A stretch of 43,247 bases of DNA from Nitrospirota bacterium (GTDB lineage: Bacteria > Nitrospirota_A > Leptospirillia > Leptospirillales > Leptospirillaceae): assembly GCA_021802325.1 (NCBI GenBank), contig JAKAAM010000002.1, positions 1-43,247 of the forward strand, written 5' to 3'. Under the pieces are notes generated by a model. It was not told the DNA's origin. It did no database searches and saw only the letters and a list, made by a program, of their open reading frames with translations. The position numbers and the translations under genes are program-made. Within the stretch, counting starts at the first letter, position 1, and each line of letters starts with the position of its first letter. Of the stretch, positions 1-8,709 are shown piece after piece.

Positions 1-253
1 CGAGAAGAAGACCGGTATCCTCGACGGTGTGATGCCAGTCCACCTCCAGATCCCCTTCGGCCCGAAGGGAGAGGTCGAGGAGTCCATGGCGGCACAGCTG
101 GTCGAGAAGATGATCGAAAAAAGGCATACCGGTCGCGATCTCGGCCTTTCCGGTTCCTTCCAGAAGAAGGGTTCCGTCGATTTTCGTCTCCCGCGTGTGG
201 CGGGAGAGGGAGGCCTTGCGCGGATTCGTCTCCCGTGGAAGAGTGTCGCTCAT
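1..253 (-). CDS. hisB: Imidazoleglycerol-phosphate dehydratase, N-terminal part (cut by window edge)
   Basis: HisB dehydrates imidazoleglycerol phosphate to imidazoleacetol phosphate in cytoplasmic histidine synthesis. Only the first 84 codons are present. They carry family hallmarks: an R-x-T-x-E-T-x-I stretch near residues 18-25, TGMPFFDHLLDQ at about 42-53, and the metal-binding WHHTVEDTG at about 73-81, whose paired histidines and Glu-Asp bind manganese. The ATG at 251-253 overlaps the hisC TGA as ATGA, so translation is probably coupled. The gene is the last visible member of the minus-strand murA-hisG-hisD-hisC-hisB run. It looks like the single-function dehydratase, because the HisB phosphatase domain found N-terminal in enterobacteria is absent. 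The 3' part lies outside the window. Confidence 0.93.
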   Translation of the reverse strand, partial: MSDTLPRETNPRKASLSRHTRETKIDGTLLLEGTGKAEIATGMPFFDHLLDQLCRHGLLDLSLRAEGDLEVDWHHTVEDTGLLL

Positions 254-1335
254 GGGGTTCCTTTCAGAATGTGGGCGAGGGCCGCGGTGAATCGCCCGTT
301 TTCCGGGGCGGTGCCGATCGTGACCCGCAGGCAACCGGCCAGGAGGGGGTGGAGGCGGCTGACGTCCCGGACGAGGATTCCGCGCTCCGCCAGGGCGCGT
401 GCGACCTCGGCGGGATCTTTCCCTCCGATCCGGATCAGGAGGAAGTTCGCGGAAGAAGGAAGCGGTTCGACCCCCGGAATGCAGGAGAGGGATCGGCGAA
501 GGTCTTCCCTGAGGTCGACGATGGATCTGACCTGGCCTTCCAGGACGGGAAGAAATTCCCGGCAGACGAGGGTGGCCGCCCTCTGGGTCAGAAGATTCAT
601 GTTGTAGGGGAGTCGGACCTTGTCGAGTTCGGCCACGATCCGGGGGTCGGCGGCAAGGATGCCCAGCCGGAGGGCTGCGAGACCCATCTTGGAAAGGGTC
701 CGGAGGACCATGAGGCGGGAGTGGCTCTTCCGGAGGGAGAGGACCGTCCGTCCCGAAAAGGGGAAGTAGGCCTCGTCGACCAGGACGGCTCCGGGAAACT
801 CGCCGCACAGGCGGTCCACCGTCTCCTCGCTCACTTCACGGCCTGTCGGATTGTTCGGGCTCGAGAGGACGACCAGGGAGGGACGGTGCTCCCGGACGGC
901 CTCGAGCAGCTCCCGGGTATCGAGGATCAGGTCTGAGGACTGGGTCACGGTGGCGACCGGCCTTCCCGCGATCCTGGCGATGATGCGGTACATCGAGAAG
1001 GTGGGTTCGGAGAGGAGGATGGGACCGGGCGTGGCCAGGAAAAGGTTCTGGAGGATCTCGTCCGAACCGTTCCCCAAAAAGAGGTGGTCCGGGGATAATC
1101 CGAAGAGGGTCTTTCCGAGGAGTTCCTTGAGTTCGGAGGCGGATCCGTCGGGATAGCGATTCAGGGGGATTCCGGCCATCTCCTCTCCCAGCCTCCGGTG
1201 AAAATCCGCCGGAAGGTCGAAGGGGCTTTCCATGGCGTCGAGCCGGAGGGTTCCCTCGGGGACCGATTCGACGGGGTAGGCAGTGGAACTTCGGATCTCA
1301 GAGCGGATCCAGCCTGTCGGGTCGTCGGCTGTCAT
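250..1335 (-). CDS. hisC: Histidinol-phosphate aminotransferase
   Basis: A PLP-dependent fold-type I aminotransferase of 361 aa. It transfers an amino group from glutamate to imidazoleacetol phosphate. Visible motifs are NRYPDG near residue 59, FLGNGSDEIL near 86, SSPNNPTG near 158 (PLP-phosphate and substrate contacts), DEAYF near 187, and RTLSKMGLAALRLG near 212 with the Schiff-base lysine at about K216. Length fits the family (350-370 aa). I place the start at the ATG at 1333-1335, which overlaps the hisD stop as ATGA; an open frame continues upstream to 1551 but is only hisD antiframe. The gene overlaps hisB downstream in the same way. This is ordinary biosynthetic HisC in a his operon. 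Confidence 0.95.
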   Translation of the reverse strand: MTADDPTGWIRSEIRSSTAYPVESVPEGTLRLDAMESPFDLPADFHRRLGEEMAGIPLNRYPDGSASELKELLGKTLFGLSPDHLFLGNGSDEILQNLFLATPGPILLSEPTFSMYRIIARIAGRPVATVTQSSDLILDTRELLEAVREHRPSLVVLSSPNNPTGREVSEETVDRLCGEFPGAVLVDEAYFPFSGRTVLSLRKSHSRLMVLRTLSKMGLAALRLGILAADPRIVAELDKVRLPYNMNLLTQRAATLVCREFLPVLEGQVRSIVDLREDLRRSLSCIPGVEPLPSSANFLLIRIGGKDPAEVARALAERGILVRDVSRLHPLLAGCLRVTIGTAPENGRFTAALAHILKGTP

Positions 1336-2642
1336 GGCCTTGTTCCTGTTCGGCGAAGAGCCGCCGATCGCGCGTGGCCCTCGAGCCCCTCGGCCCGGGC
1401 CAGGATCTCCGATACTTCGAGGATCCGATCTCTCTCGTCGAAGGCGCTTCCTCCGATCAGGCTCGTCCGCTTCATGAAGGTCTCGACCGAGACGGGAGAG
1501 GAGAATCGGGCCGTTCCGTTGGTCGGGAGGACGTGGCTCGGGCCAAAGCAATAGTCTCCGGCCGCCTCGGGAACGCCGGATCCGAGAAAAATGGCGCCGG
1601 CGTTCCTGACTCTGGCCGCGAGGTCGCCGGGATTGTCGACCGCCAGCTCGAGGTGTTCCGGAGCCAGAAGATCGACGAGAGCCGGGGCGAGGTCCAGTGA
1701 GGACAAAAGGAGGATGGCTCCGAAGGAGGCCAGGGACTGGCGGGCGATTTCTTTGCGGGGCAAGGTCTCGATCTGGCGTTCGAGCTCCCCGGCGACCCTT
1801 TGTGCGAGGCTCTCCGAATCGGTCAGCAGGACGGCCGACGCCTGTGGATCATGCTCGGCTTGCGCGAGAAGGTCGGCGGCCACGAAGGCCGGATTGGCGG
1901 TCGCGTCCGCCACGATCAGGACCTCGGTGGGGCCGGCGATCATATCGATGGCGATGGTCCCGAAAAGCTGGCGCTTCGCTTCGGCCACATAGCGGTTGCC
2001 GGGACCCACGATCTGGTCGACGGCGGGAAGGGTCTCCGTTCCAAAGGCGAGTGCGGCGATCGCGTGGACGCCCCCGACCTGGTAGATCCGGTCCACGTCC
2101 GCCACATGACAGGCGGCCAGGACGACCGGGGCGATTCCGTCGGGTCCTCCTGGGGTGATCACGACGACTTCCCGGACGCCCGCCACCCGGGCGACTGGAA
2201 CTGTCATCAGGACGGTGGAGGGGTAGAGGGCCGTTCCACCCGGGACATAGACGGCCGCCCGATCGATGGGGGTCCAGCGGAAGCCGGCCATTTCCCTTGA
2301 GGGGGCCCTGTCCCGGAGCTCTTCCCGAAGGCGGCGGTGGTAGGCCGCCACCCGGTCCCGGGCAAAGAGAAGGGCCTCACGGACCGGTCGGTCGAGTCCC
2401 TTCCAGGCCTTCTCGGCCAGGGATCGGTCAAGTTCGATGTCGCGGGCTTCTCCTCGAAACCCGTCGAGAGAGCGGGCCCAGGTGAGGAGGGCCCGGTCGC
2501 CGTTTTCGCGGACCGAGGAAATGATTTCCGAGACCCGGGACCGGACCTGCCCGGCCTCCTGGTCCCGTCCGCGGGCGAGGACCTTCGAGAGGGCCCTCTT
2601 CCCCTCACCCTGCGTGGCGATCCTTGATATCAGGTTCTTCAA
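1332..2642 (-). CDS. hisD: Histidinol dehydrogenase
   Basis: HisD oxidises L-histidinol to L-histidine in two NAD-dependent steps and needs zinc. The 436-aa product has the normal length. It shows YVPGGTALYPSTVLM, the GPGNRYVAEAK nucleotide-binding region, the zinc-region QAEHDPQASA, LAPEHLEL, and the C-terminal GDYCFGPSHVLPTNGTARF block. The start is a TTG at 2640-2642. No ATG or GTG is in frame between it and the hisG stop, and a purine-rich GGAGGGAAGGG tract lies about 9-20 nt upstream. The gene follows hisG after a 28-nt gap and overlaps hisC by 4 nt. The call is secure; only the exact start is uncertain. Confidence 0.96.
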   Translation of the reverse strand: MKNLISRIATQGEGKRALSKVLARGRDQEAGQVRSRVSEIISSVRENGDRALLTWARSLDGFRGEARDIELDRSLAEKAWKGLDRPVREALLFARDRVAAYHRRLREELRDRAPSREMAGFRWTPIDRAAVYVPGGTALYPSTVLMTVPVARVAGVREVVVITPGGPDGIAPVVLAACHVADVDRIYQVGGVHAIAALAFGTETLPAVDQIVGPGNRYVAEAKRQLFGTIAIDMIAGPTEVLIVADATANPAFVAADLLAQAEHDPQASAVLLTDSESLAQRVAGELERQIETLPRKEIARQSLASFGAILLLSSLDLAPALVDLLAPEHLELAVDNPGDLAARVRNAGAIFLGSGVPEAAGDYCFGPSHVLPTNGTARFSSPVSVETFMKRTSLIGGSAFDERDRILEVSEILARAEGLEGHARSAALRRTGTRP

Positions 2643-2670
2643 TGGTGGATCCCTTCCCTCCCCGCCCTGG

Positions 2671-3330
2671 TCATCCGGAGATGACCGGCTGCCGGGGAAT
2701 GTGCGGTTTCAGGCGGCCGACCAGATCCATGACCGCCTTGTTCCGGACCGACCAGGAGGCGCGGTTGACGATCAGACGGGCCGTCGAAGGGAGGATCTCC
2801 TCGACGATTTCCAGACGGTTCTCCCGGAGGGTCCGGCCGGTGGCGACGAGATCGACGATCTGGTCGGCGAGCCCTGTCCGGGGGGCCAGTTCGAGAGAGC
2901 CATAGAGTTTCAGGATCGAGACGGGAACGCCCCGGGTCAGAAAATGCATTTCGGCGAGACGGGGGTATTTGGTCGCGATCCGGAGCGTCCGTTTGCCGGA
3001 TTCGTCCAGGGAGGAGCCCTCGGGGCGGGCGACAACCAGTCGGCAATACCCGACATTGAGGTCAAGGGGCTCGATCATCTCCCGGTTCTGTTCCTCGATC
3101 TGGTCACGTCCCACGATTCCCGCATCGGCCCCCCCGTTGTCGACATAGGCGATCACGTCGCTCGAGCGGACGAGAAGAATGCGCAAGGATCCATCGTCGG
3201 AAAGACACGTCAGGGCCCGCGGATTTTTCCGGTACTCGGCGAACCCCCAACCGCCCTTTTCGAAAAGGACGAGAAGATCGTCGAACATCTTTCCCTTGGG
3301 AAGGGCGAGAACGAGAGAGGGGACTTTTAT
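2671..3330 (-). CDS. hisG: ATP phosphoribosyltransferase, short form, apparently starting at AUA
   Basis: This enzyme condenses ATP with PRPP, the first step of histidine synthesis. The product is the short HisG-S type (about 219 aa, no C-terminal regulatory domain). That form normally works with HisZ, which is not in this window. Motifs include DAGIVGRDQI, the PRPP-binding region DLVATGRTLRENRLEIVEEI, and terminal VMDLVGRL. The first standard start, ATG at 3286-3288, would remove the conserved N-terminal LALPKGK strand and loop. Reading upstream in frame restores [13 protein letters not shown], preceded by ATA at 3328-3330. No ATG, GTG or TTG is available there. A perfect AGGAGG lies 7 nt before the ATA, and the ATA overlaps the murA TAA. 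I infer AUA initiation; a sequencing error or recent mutation is the alternative. Confidence 0.85.
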   Translation of the reverse strand: MKVPSLVLALPKGKMFDDLLVLFEKGGWGFAEYRKNPRALTCLSDDGSLRILLVRSSDVIAYVDNGGADAGIVGRDQIEEQNREMIEPLDLNVGYCRLVVARPEGSSLDESGKRTLRIATKYPRLAEMHFLTRGVPVSILKLYGSLELAPRTGLADQIVDLVATGRTLRENRLEIVEEILPSTARLIVNRASWSVRNKAVMDLVGRLKPHIPRQPVISG

Positions 3331-4634
3331 GGCTGATCCTCCTGGATTCGCTTGATCCGGGCTCCGAGGGATTCCAGCTTTTTTTCGATCGCCTCGTAGC
3401 CCCTGTCGATATGGTATACCCTTTTGATCTCCGTCTCCCCTTCGGCGACGAGACCTGCCAGAACAAGGCCCGCAGAGGCCCGGAGGTCGGAGGCCATCAC
3501 GGTGGCTCCCTCCAGACGGCTTTCTCCCCGGACCATGGCCTGGGAGCCGTGGATTTCGATCTCCGCGCCCATCCGGTTCATCTCCATCACATGTGTGAAG
3601 CGGTTTTCGAAGACCGTTTCAATGACCGAGGAGGAACCGTGGGCGATGGCCATCAGGGGAAGAATCTGGGCTTGCATGTCCGTCGGGAACCCGGGATGGG
3701 GGAGGGTCCGTACCGAGGTTCCCACAGGATGGGGGATCGCCCCCATCGTGATGGTAGAGCCCTCGATGCGGGGCTCCGCCCCCATGGCGAGCAGGACATC
3801 AAGAATGGAGCGGAGCGGGGCGGGATCGATGCCGTCGATACGAACCCTTTCACCAAGGAGAGAGGCGGCCACGAGAAAGGTTCCGGCCTCGATCCGGTCG
3901 AACATGGTGGTGTAGTCGGCCTTTTTAAGCTCGGAGACCCCCTCGATCCGGATGGTCGAGGTGCCCGCCCCTTCGATTTTTGCGCCCCTGGCCGATAAAA
4001 AACGGGCCAGGTCCGTGACCTCGGGCTCTTCGGCGGCATTTGTGATCGTCGTCGTTCCCTTGGCCAGAACGGCGGCCATCAGGATGTTTTCCGTTCCGGT
4101 GACGGTGGGATAGGGAAGGGCGATCTCGGCGCCCTCGAGTCCGTTGGTTTCGGCGTCGATATAACCGTGGTGAATGGTGATCCGCGCCCCCATCTTTTCG
4201 AAGGCCCGCAGATGCATGTCGATGGGGCGGGCCCCGATCAGGCAACCACCGGGAAGGGAGACTCTGGCCCGGCGTTTTCGTGCCAAAAGAGGGCCAAGGC
4301 AAAGGACGGAAGCCCGCATCGTCCGGACGAGATCATAAGGAGCTTCGTAATCCGGCGTGTCCCGGTCCGAAAGCGAGAATATTCCGGTCCAGTCCACCTG
4401 TGGGTTGCCGGGAAGAGGAGAGGTTTCCGGAAGGTCGAGTCTTTCCGTATGGATTCCGAGTTGACGGAGAAGCGAAAGCGTTGTCCGAATGTCCCGAAGG
4501 CAGGGAACGTTCGCGAGGGTGAAATCCCCGCCGAGCAGAGAGGAAAACAGGATCGGGAGGGCCGCGTTCTTGGATCCGGAAATCCTGACCGTTCCTCTCA
4601 GGGGATGGCCACCAACTATTCTGAATGCGTCCAA
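3327..4634 (-). CDS. murA: UDP-N-acetylglucosamine 1-carboxyvinyltransferase
   Basis: MurA transfers enolpyruvate from PEP to UDP-GlcNAc, the first committed step of peptidoglycan synthesis in the cytoplasm. The 435-aa product has [11 protein letters not shown] near residue 18 (K22 and N23 are the conserved substrate contacts). It also has [14 protein letters not shown] near residue 128, with the catalytic, fosfomycin-target cysteine at C131. FPTDMQAQ and [15 protein letters not shown] follow in the second half. The start is a TTG at 4632-4634 with AGGA about 8 nt upstream, giving the expected [10 protein letters not shown]-terminus. It begins 10 nt after the prmC stop and overlaps hisG at its 3' end, placing cell-wall and histidine genes in one transcript. 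Confidence 0.96.
   Translation of the reverse strand: MDAFRIVGGHPLRGTVRISGSKNAALPILFSSLLGGDFTLANVPCLRDIRTTLSLLRQLGIHTERLDLPETSPLPGNPQVDWTGIFSLSDRDTPDYEAPYDLVRTMRASVLCLGPLLARKRRARVSLPGGCLIGARPIDMHLRAFEKMGARITIHHGYIDAETNGLEGAEIALPYPTVTGTENILMAAVLAKGTTTITNAAEEPEVTDLARFLSARGAKIEGAGTSTIRIEGVSELKKADYTTMFDRIEAGTFLVAASLLGERVRIDGIDPAPLRSILDVLLAMGAEPRIEGSTITMGAIPHPVGTSVRTLPHPGFPTDMQAQILPLMAIAHGSSSVIETVFENRFTHVMEMNRMGAEIEIHGSQAMVRGESRLEGATVMASDLRASAGLVLAGLVAEGETEIKRVYHIDRGYEAIEKKLESLGARIKRIQEDQP
3328..3343 (-). promoter_or_regulatory. Shine-Dalgarno and AUA start region of hisG
   Basis: On the minus strand a full AGGAGG (complement of 3338-3343) is followed by a 7-nt spacer and ATA (3330-3328), inside the last codons of murA. 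The ATA shares two bases with the murA TAA stop, a geometry like the ATGA overlaps elsewhere in this operon. This is the best ribosome-binding site seen near the hisG N-terminus. It decides the start in favour of the upstream codon. Confidence 0.65.
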
Positions 4635-4644
4635 GCAGTTTTCC

Positions 4645-5544
4645 TCATTTCTTCCAGGTGATGATCCGGTCCCGGCCTGAAACGTCCGTTTCGACGGAGA
4701 ACGAACCCGGGAAGGCCGGCGTCAAACCGGACAGAGCCGCCCCTCCCGGCTGGAAGGCCTTCGCCTGGTCGGCCCCGATCTCGAAGGCCAGGAGGCCTCC
4801 GTCATTCAGGAGCCCGGGGGCAAAGGCCAGGATCTCGCGATAACAGGAGAGGCCGTCGGGACCTCCATCGAGGGCCGTGACGGGTTCGTGGTCCCGAACC
4901 TCCGGATCGAGAGTCGCCAGAACGTCGGTCCGAATATAGGGCGGGTTGGAGAGGATCAGGTCGAAGGAGGGGTCCTCCGACAGCATTTTTCCCCAGCTTC
5001 CCCGAATAATCCCGAGGCGGTCTTCGAGGCCGAATCGCGTCCTGTTCTCGAGAAGAATCCGAATGGCCTCCGGTTCGTGTTCGACCGCCACTCCGACGGC
5101 GCTCGGCCATTCAAGCAGGAGTGTCAGGACGATGGCGCCCGATCCGGCTCCCAGGTCGAGAACCCGGGGAGGCCCTTCCTGCGGTCGCCGGTTCAGGTGG
5201 TCCAGCGCCGCGGCGACAAGGTGCTCTGTTTCGGGACGTGGGACAAGAACTCCCGGTCCGACCCCAAAAATCCTGCCGAAAAAGGACACGCTGCCCACGA
5301 TATAGTGAAACGGTTCCCGGGCCGCCCGGCGCTCGATCCAGTCCCGAAAGATCGCCGACTGTGCCTCCGGCAGATGCTCCTGTCCCCGGGTCCAGGGAGC
5401 GGTTGCGGACCCGAGAAGCGTTCCCATGAGGGCTCTGGACTCCGTGAAGGAATTTTCCAGGTTGGCCAATCGGCCCTGGCCCCAGAGGATCCAATCGGAG
5501 ACGCGGACCGGGAGTGGCCCCGGATCGTGGAGGGAGGGCTCCAT
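4645..5544 (-). CDS. prmC: Release-factor glutamine N5-methyltransferase (HemK family)
   Basis: PrmC methylates the glutamine of the GGQ motif in class I release factors, using SAM. The 299-aa product has a helical N-terminal substrate domain. It then shows GVLVPRPETEHLV near residue 98, SAM motif I DLGAGSGAI near 130, and the catalytic NPPY motif at about 200-203, which grips the target glutamine. The ATG at 5542-5544 shares one base with the prfA TGA, so enzyme and substrate are translationally coupled. This prfA-prmC pairing is common in bacteria and supports the assignment over other NPPY methyltransferases such as PrmB. Confidence 0.95.
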   Translation of the reverse strand: MEPSLHDPGPLPVRVSDWILWGQGRLANLENSFTESRALMGTLLGSATAPWTRGQEHLPEAQSAIFRDWIERRAAREPFHYIVGSVSFFGRIFGVGPGVLVPRPETEHLVAAALDHLNRRPQEGPPRVLDLGAGSGAIVLTLLLEWPSAVGVAVEHEPEAIRILLENRTRFGLEDRLGIIRGSWGKMLSEDPSFDLILSNPPYIRTDVLATLDPEVRDHEPVTALDGGPDGLSCYREILAFAPGLLNDGGLLAFEIGADQAKAFQPGGAALSGLTPAFPGSFSVETDVSGRDRIITWKK

Positions 5545-6641
5545 CAGGCGATGTTCTTGATTTCCTCGGCTCGGTCGTGGGCCCGAAGGGCGTCCACAAG
5601 CGGTTCGAGTTCCCCTTCCATGACGCGGTCAAGCTGGTAGAGCGTGAGTCCTATCCGGTGATCCGTCACCCGATTCTGGGGAAAGTTGTAGGTCCGGATG
5701 CGCTCCGACCGGTCCCCCGAGCCGACCAGACTCTTCCGGTGAGAGGCGATTTCCTGGTTCTGACGCGTCACTTCCTGTTCATGGATTCGCGAGCGGAGGA
5801 CGGCCATGGCCTTGGCCCTGTTTTTGAGCTGGGAGCGTTCGTCCTGGCAACTGACAACGATTCCGGTCGGAATGTGGGTGATACGGACCGCCGAGTAGGT
5901 CGTGTTGACGCTTTGTCCTCCGGCGCCGGACGAACAGAAGGTATCGATTCTCAGATCCTTTGCGTCGATGGCGACTTCGACCTCCAGGGCCTCTGCCAGA
6001 ATGGCCACCGTGACGGTGGAGGTGTGGATTCTGCCTCCGGCCTCCGTCACTGGGACTCTTTGGACCCGGTGGACGCCGCTTTCATATTTGAGACGGCTGT
6101 ACGCGTTCTTGCCCTGGACATAGAGGATGAATTCCCTGGCGCCTCCAATGTCTGTCTCCGTCGATTCCATGACCTCGGCGCGGTACCCCATACGCTCGAC
6201 AAATCTCAGGTACATGCGGCCCAGCTCCGCAGCGAACAGAGCGGCTTCCTCTCCTCCTGCGCCCGCCCGGATCTCGATGAAGAGGTTCCGGTCGTCCCTC
6301 TGGTCCTTGGGGAGGATGGCGTCGACGAGACGCCCTTCCAGTGTCGCCAGTTCTTCCCGCAACCGGCGCTCCTCTCCGGAGACGAGATCGGCCATGGAGG
6401 GGTCACCCCGGATTTCTCCCAGATCTTCCTGTTCCTTACGGAGTTTCTTCCAGTGGTCGAAGAGTTCGACGACCTGGGAGAGCTCCGCCTGGTCCTGGGC
6501 CAATTTTCTGTACTGGTCCGGATGGGAGGCGATTTCGGGGCTTGCCATCTTGCCCGACAGTTCGTCATAGCGATCCCGCATGGACTGGAGCCGGGGAAGA
6601 ATCTTCCCGAGAATTTCAGGAGTGACGTCCATGGTGGCCAT
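5544..6641 (-). CDS. prfA: Peptide chain release factor 1
   Basis: RF1 ends translation at UAA and UAG codons. The 365-aa protein has the PxT stop-codon-reading tripeptide (PVT at about 197-199) within the block QRVPVTEAGGRIHTST. That marks it as RF1 rather than RF2, whose equivalent is SPF. The peptidyl-hydrolysis GGQ lies at 241-243 in CSSGAGGQSVN. Start ATG at 6639-6641; an internal ATG four codons on is a possible alternative. The gene starts 4 nt after the rpmE stop and runs into prmC, its modifying enzyme. Confidence 0.97.
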   Translation of the reverse strand: MATMDVTPEILGKILPRLQSMRDRYDELSGKMASPEIASHPDQYRKLAQDQAELSQVVELFDHWKKLRKEQEDLGEIRGDPSMADLVSGEERRLREELATLEGRLVDAILPKDQRDDRNLFIEIRAGAGGEEAALFAAELGRMYLRFVERMGYRAEVMESTETDIGGAREFILYVQGKNAYSRLKYESGVHRVQRVPVTEAGGRIHTSTVTVAILAEALEVEVAIDAKDLRIDTFCSSGAGGQSVNTTYSAVRITHIPTGIVVSCQDERSQLKNRAKAMAVLRSRIHEQEVTRQNQEIASHRKSLVGSGDRSERIRTYNFPQNRVTDHRIGLTLYQLDRVMEGELEPLVDALRAHDRAEEIKNIA

Positions 6642-6645
6642 GGTG

Positions 6646-6861
6646 TCAGGCCTTTTTCCCGTCCTCTTTCCGGTACTTCTTCATGAATCGTTCCACGCGA
6701 CCTTCCGTGTCGATGATCTTCTGCGTGCCGGTAAAGAAAGGATGGCACTGGTTGCAGATGTCGAGATGGAGATCTCCGACGGTGGTTCGGGTTTCGAAGG
6801 TGCTCCCGCAGGCACAGATGACTCTCGCCGGGGCGTAATCCGGATGAATTCCTTTTTTCAT
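6646..6861 (-). CDS. rpmE: 50S ribosomal protein L31 (zinc-binding form)
   Basis: A 71-aa protein starting MKKGIHPDY, typical of L31 in the large ribosomal subunit. It has the CxC (C16, C18) and CxxC (C37, C40) pairs of the zinc-binding C+ form, then [22 protein letters not shown]. This is the form often down-regulated and replaced by a cysteine-free paralogue under zinc shortage; no paralogue is visible here. It sits between rho and prfA, a conserved neighbourhood in many Gram-negative phyla. Confidence 0.97.
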   Translation of the reverse strand: MKKGIHPDYAPARVICACGSTFETRTTVGDLHLDICNQCHPFFTGTQKIIDTEGRVERFMKKYRKEDGKKA

Positions 6862-6895
6862 GTCGCTCTCCCGATTGCGGGGAGGGAATCGTCCC

Positions 6896-8167
6896 TCACC
6901 CTTTCATCATTTTTTCGAGGAAGTCCTTGTTGCTGCGGCTTCCCTTCATGTTGCTCAGAAGGTACTCCATGTCCTCCTGGGCATTGTTGGAGTTCATCGC
7001 CTTTCGGAGTATCCATATTTTATTGATGTCATCCTTGTCCAGCAAGAGTTCTTCCTTGCGTGTTCCGGATGTTGTTGCGTTGATCGCCGGAAACATGCGG
7101 CGATCGGCGAGATTCCTGTCGAGATGAAGCTCCATGTTTCCGGTTCCCTTGAACTCCTCGAAGATGACGTCGTCCATTCGGCTGCCGGTGTCGATGAGGG
7201 CGGTGGCGATGATGGTGAGGCTTCCCCCCTCCTCGATGTTTCTCGCCGATCCGAAGAACCTCTTGGGGCGCTGGAGTGCGTTGGAGTCGAGGCCTCCGGA
7301 AAGGACCTTCCCGGAAGGAGGGGTCACAATATTGAAGGCCCGGGCAAGGCGCGTGATGCTGTCGAGCAGGATGACGACGTCCTTTTGGGATTCCGCGAGC
7401 CGCTTGGCTTTTTCCAGGACCATCTCGGCCACCTGGATATGCCGCTGCGGAGGCTCGTCAAAGGTGGAGCTTACGACCTCGCCCTTCACCTGGCGGATCA
7501 TGTCGGTGACCTCTTCCGGCCGCTCGTCGATGAGAAGGACGATCAGGGAGATTTCCGGATGGTTTCTGGCGATGGCCTTGGCTATCCCCTGGAGGAGAAC
7601 AGTCTTTCCTGTCCTCGGGGGGGCGACGATCAGGCCCCGCTGCCCCTTTCCGATCGGGGTGAGGAGATCGATGACGCGCATCGACAGGTCTTCGGGACTG
7701 TTTTCGAGGCGGATCCGCTCCATGGGGTAGAGGGGGGTGAGGTTGTCGAAGAGAATCTTTTCCCGGCCGACCTCGGAGTCTTCGAAATTGACCTTTTCCA
7801 CCTTGAGCATGGCAAAGTATCGCTCCCCTTCTTTCGGAGGACGGATCTGCCCCCAGATGGTGTCTCCTGTCCGGAGATTGAAGCGGCGAATCTGCGAGGG
7901 AGAGACATAAATGTCGTCGGGGCCCGGAAGGTAGTTGTAGAGGGGAGAGCGGAGGAATCCAAAGCCGTCCTGAAGGATTTCCAGCACGCCTTCGCCGTAG
8001 ATCACGCCGTTCTTCTCCGACTGGGCCTGAAGAATGGCGAAAATCAGGTCCTGCTTTCGAAGATTGACGGCTCCTTCGATGTGGTAGCCCTTGGCGACAT
8101 CCGTGAGTTCGGCGATGCTTTTTTCCTTCAGGTCCGCCAGATTCAGGCAGTTTTCTTTGTCTTCCAT
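6896..8167 (-). CDS. rho: Transcription termination factor Rho
   Basis: Rho is a hexameric RNA-dependent ATPase that releases RNA polymerase at C-rich transcripts. The 423-aa protein has an N-terminal Rho-N helical region (about 8-48) and a cold-shock-like RNA-binding domain with DGFGFLRS and [13 protein letters not shown]. The RecA-type core has Walker A APPRTGKT (K188), [13 protein letters not shown], Walker [14 protein letters not shown], and the Q/R-loop region [33 protein letters not shown] Shine-Dalgarno lies about 10 nt before the ATG at 8165-8167. It is the first gene of the long minus-strand transcript and has an unusually long leader. No insertion domain of the kind found in some high-GC phyla is present. 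Confidence 0.97.
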   Translation of the reverse strand: MEDKENCLNLADLKEKSIAELTDVAKGYHIEGAVNLRKQDLIFAILQAQSEKNGVIYGEGVLEILQDGFGFLRSPLYNYLPGPDDIYVSPSQIRRFNLRTGDTIWGQIRPPKEGERYFAMLKVEKVNFEDSEVGREKILFDNLTPLYPMERIRLENSPEDLSMRVIDLLTPIGKGQRGLIVAPPRTGKTVLLQGIAKAIARNHPEISLIVLLIDERPEEVTDMIRQVKGEVVSSTFDEPPQRHIQVAEMVLEKAKRLAESQKDVVILLDSITRLARAFNIVTPPSGKVLSGGLDSNALQRPKRFFGSARNIEEGGSLTIIATALIDTGSRMDDVIFEEFKGTGNMELHLDRNLADRRMFPAINATTSGTRKEELLLDKDDINKIWILRKAMNSNNAQEDMEYLLSNMKGSRSNKDFLEKMMKG

Positions 8168-8609
8168 CTTTTTGAAAGTCCTCCGTTTTCGTTTCGCTCT
8201 TGTTCCGGACCCGAATTCGTCTTCAGTCCTTGCATCGGCATGGAAAAGGCCGCAATTTTTTTATGGACTCTTTCCGAGGGGGCCCATATTTTTGCGGAAT
8301 CCGAGCCGCATTGCGTCGAGGCAACAAGGACGATGATCTCATCGGGGTTGATTATGGTCCGATGAAGTCCGGTGATCGCGGGCGCTGTTGCCACGGCGGT
8401 ATCGATTCTGTCAGTGTCCGTCAGTTTTTTTCAAATTCTTGTCCAGGGGGGTGAAACCGGTTGGGTTGGCCTATGGGGTTATCACTTGGAGTGGGCGACC
8501 GGGATATGGACCGTTCCAGCTACCCGTGATTCAGGAATCAACAATCAGGCGCTTTGGAGTAGGCGTTCAACTGGGGGAAAAAGACGGATGCCCATTTTCC
8601 CGAATCTTT
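8168..8609 (-). promoter_or_regulatory. Long untranslated leader of rho with a C-rich, G-poor segment
   Basis: This is the only long gap (8168-8709) besides the cytochrome upstream region. From the predicted transcription start near 8609 to the rho ATG is about 440 nt. The transcript segment complementary to 8448-8520 is strongly C-rich and G-poor, containing runs such as CACCCCCC and CCAACCCAACC. That is the composition Rho itself prefers. A possible 16-codon peptide (complement of 8545-8595, MGIRLFPPVERLLQSA) starts close to the promoter, with only a weak ribosome site. An 83-codon frame at 8143-8394 lacks a ribosome site and overlaps rho. I infer autogenous attenuation; no riboswitch class was recognised. 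Confidence 0.45.
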
Positions 8610-8615
8610 CTGCCG

Positions 8616-8644
8616 ATTAGACCTCAGATTTCTTTTTTTGTCAA
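8616..8644 (-). promoter_or_regulatory. Sigma70-type promoter for the rho-rpmE-prfA-prmC-murA-his unit
   Basis: On the minus strand there is a perfect -35 TTGACA (complement of 8639-8644), a 17-nt A-rich spacer, and a -10 TCTAAT (complement of 8616-8621). The predicted start is near 8609. It lies just downstream of the cytochrome gene terminator, so the two units are insulated from each other. It is among the best promoter matches in the window. Confidence 0.75.
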
Positions 8645-8656
8645 GTGGCGTCTTCT

Positions 8657-8689
8657 AAAATGCCGGGAAAGGATCGATCCCTTCCCGGC
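8657..8689 (-). terminator. Intrinsic terminator of the cytochrome c gene
   Basis: An inverted repeat at 8662-8689 (GCCGGGAA...TTCCCGGC, one internal A-C mismatch, ATCGAT centre) is followed on the minus strand by ATTTT. It sits 20 nt after the cytochrome stop codon and directly before the rho promoter. The arms are long and GC-rich. The U-tract is short, so efficiency is uncertain. Confidence 0.7.
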
Positions 8690-8709
8690 TGTTGTTTCGG
8701 AAAATGGTC

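Noticed and set aside
6860..8365. 501-codon open frame on plus, antisense to rho
   Set aside because: It is the mirror of rho in a GC-rich coding region, has no recognisable domain or ribosome site, and rho is certain on the other strand.
8143..8394. 83-codon open frame upstream of and overlapping rho
   Set aside because: GTG start without a ribosome site, no recognisable similarity, and it runs into rho; treated as leader RNA.
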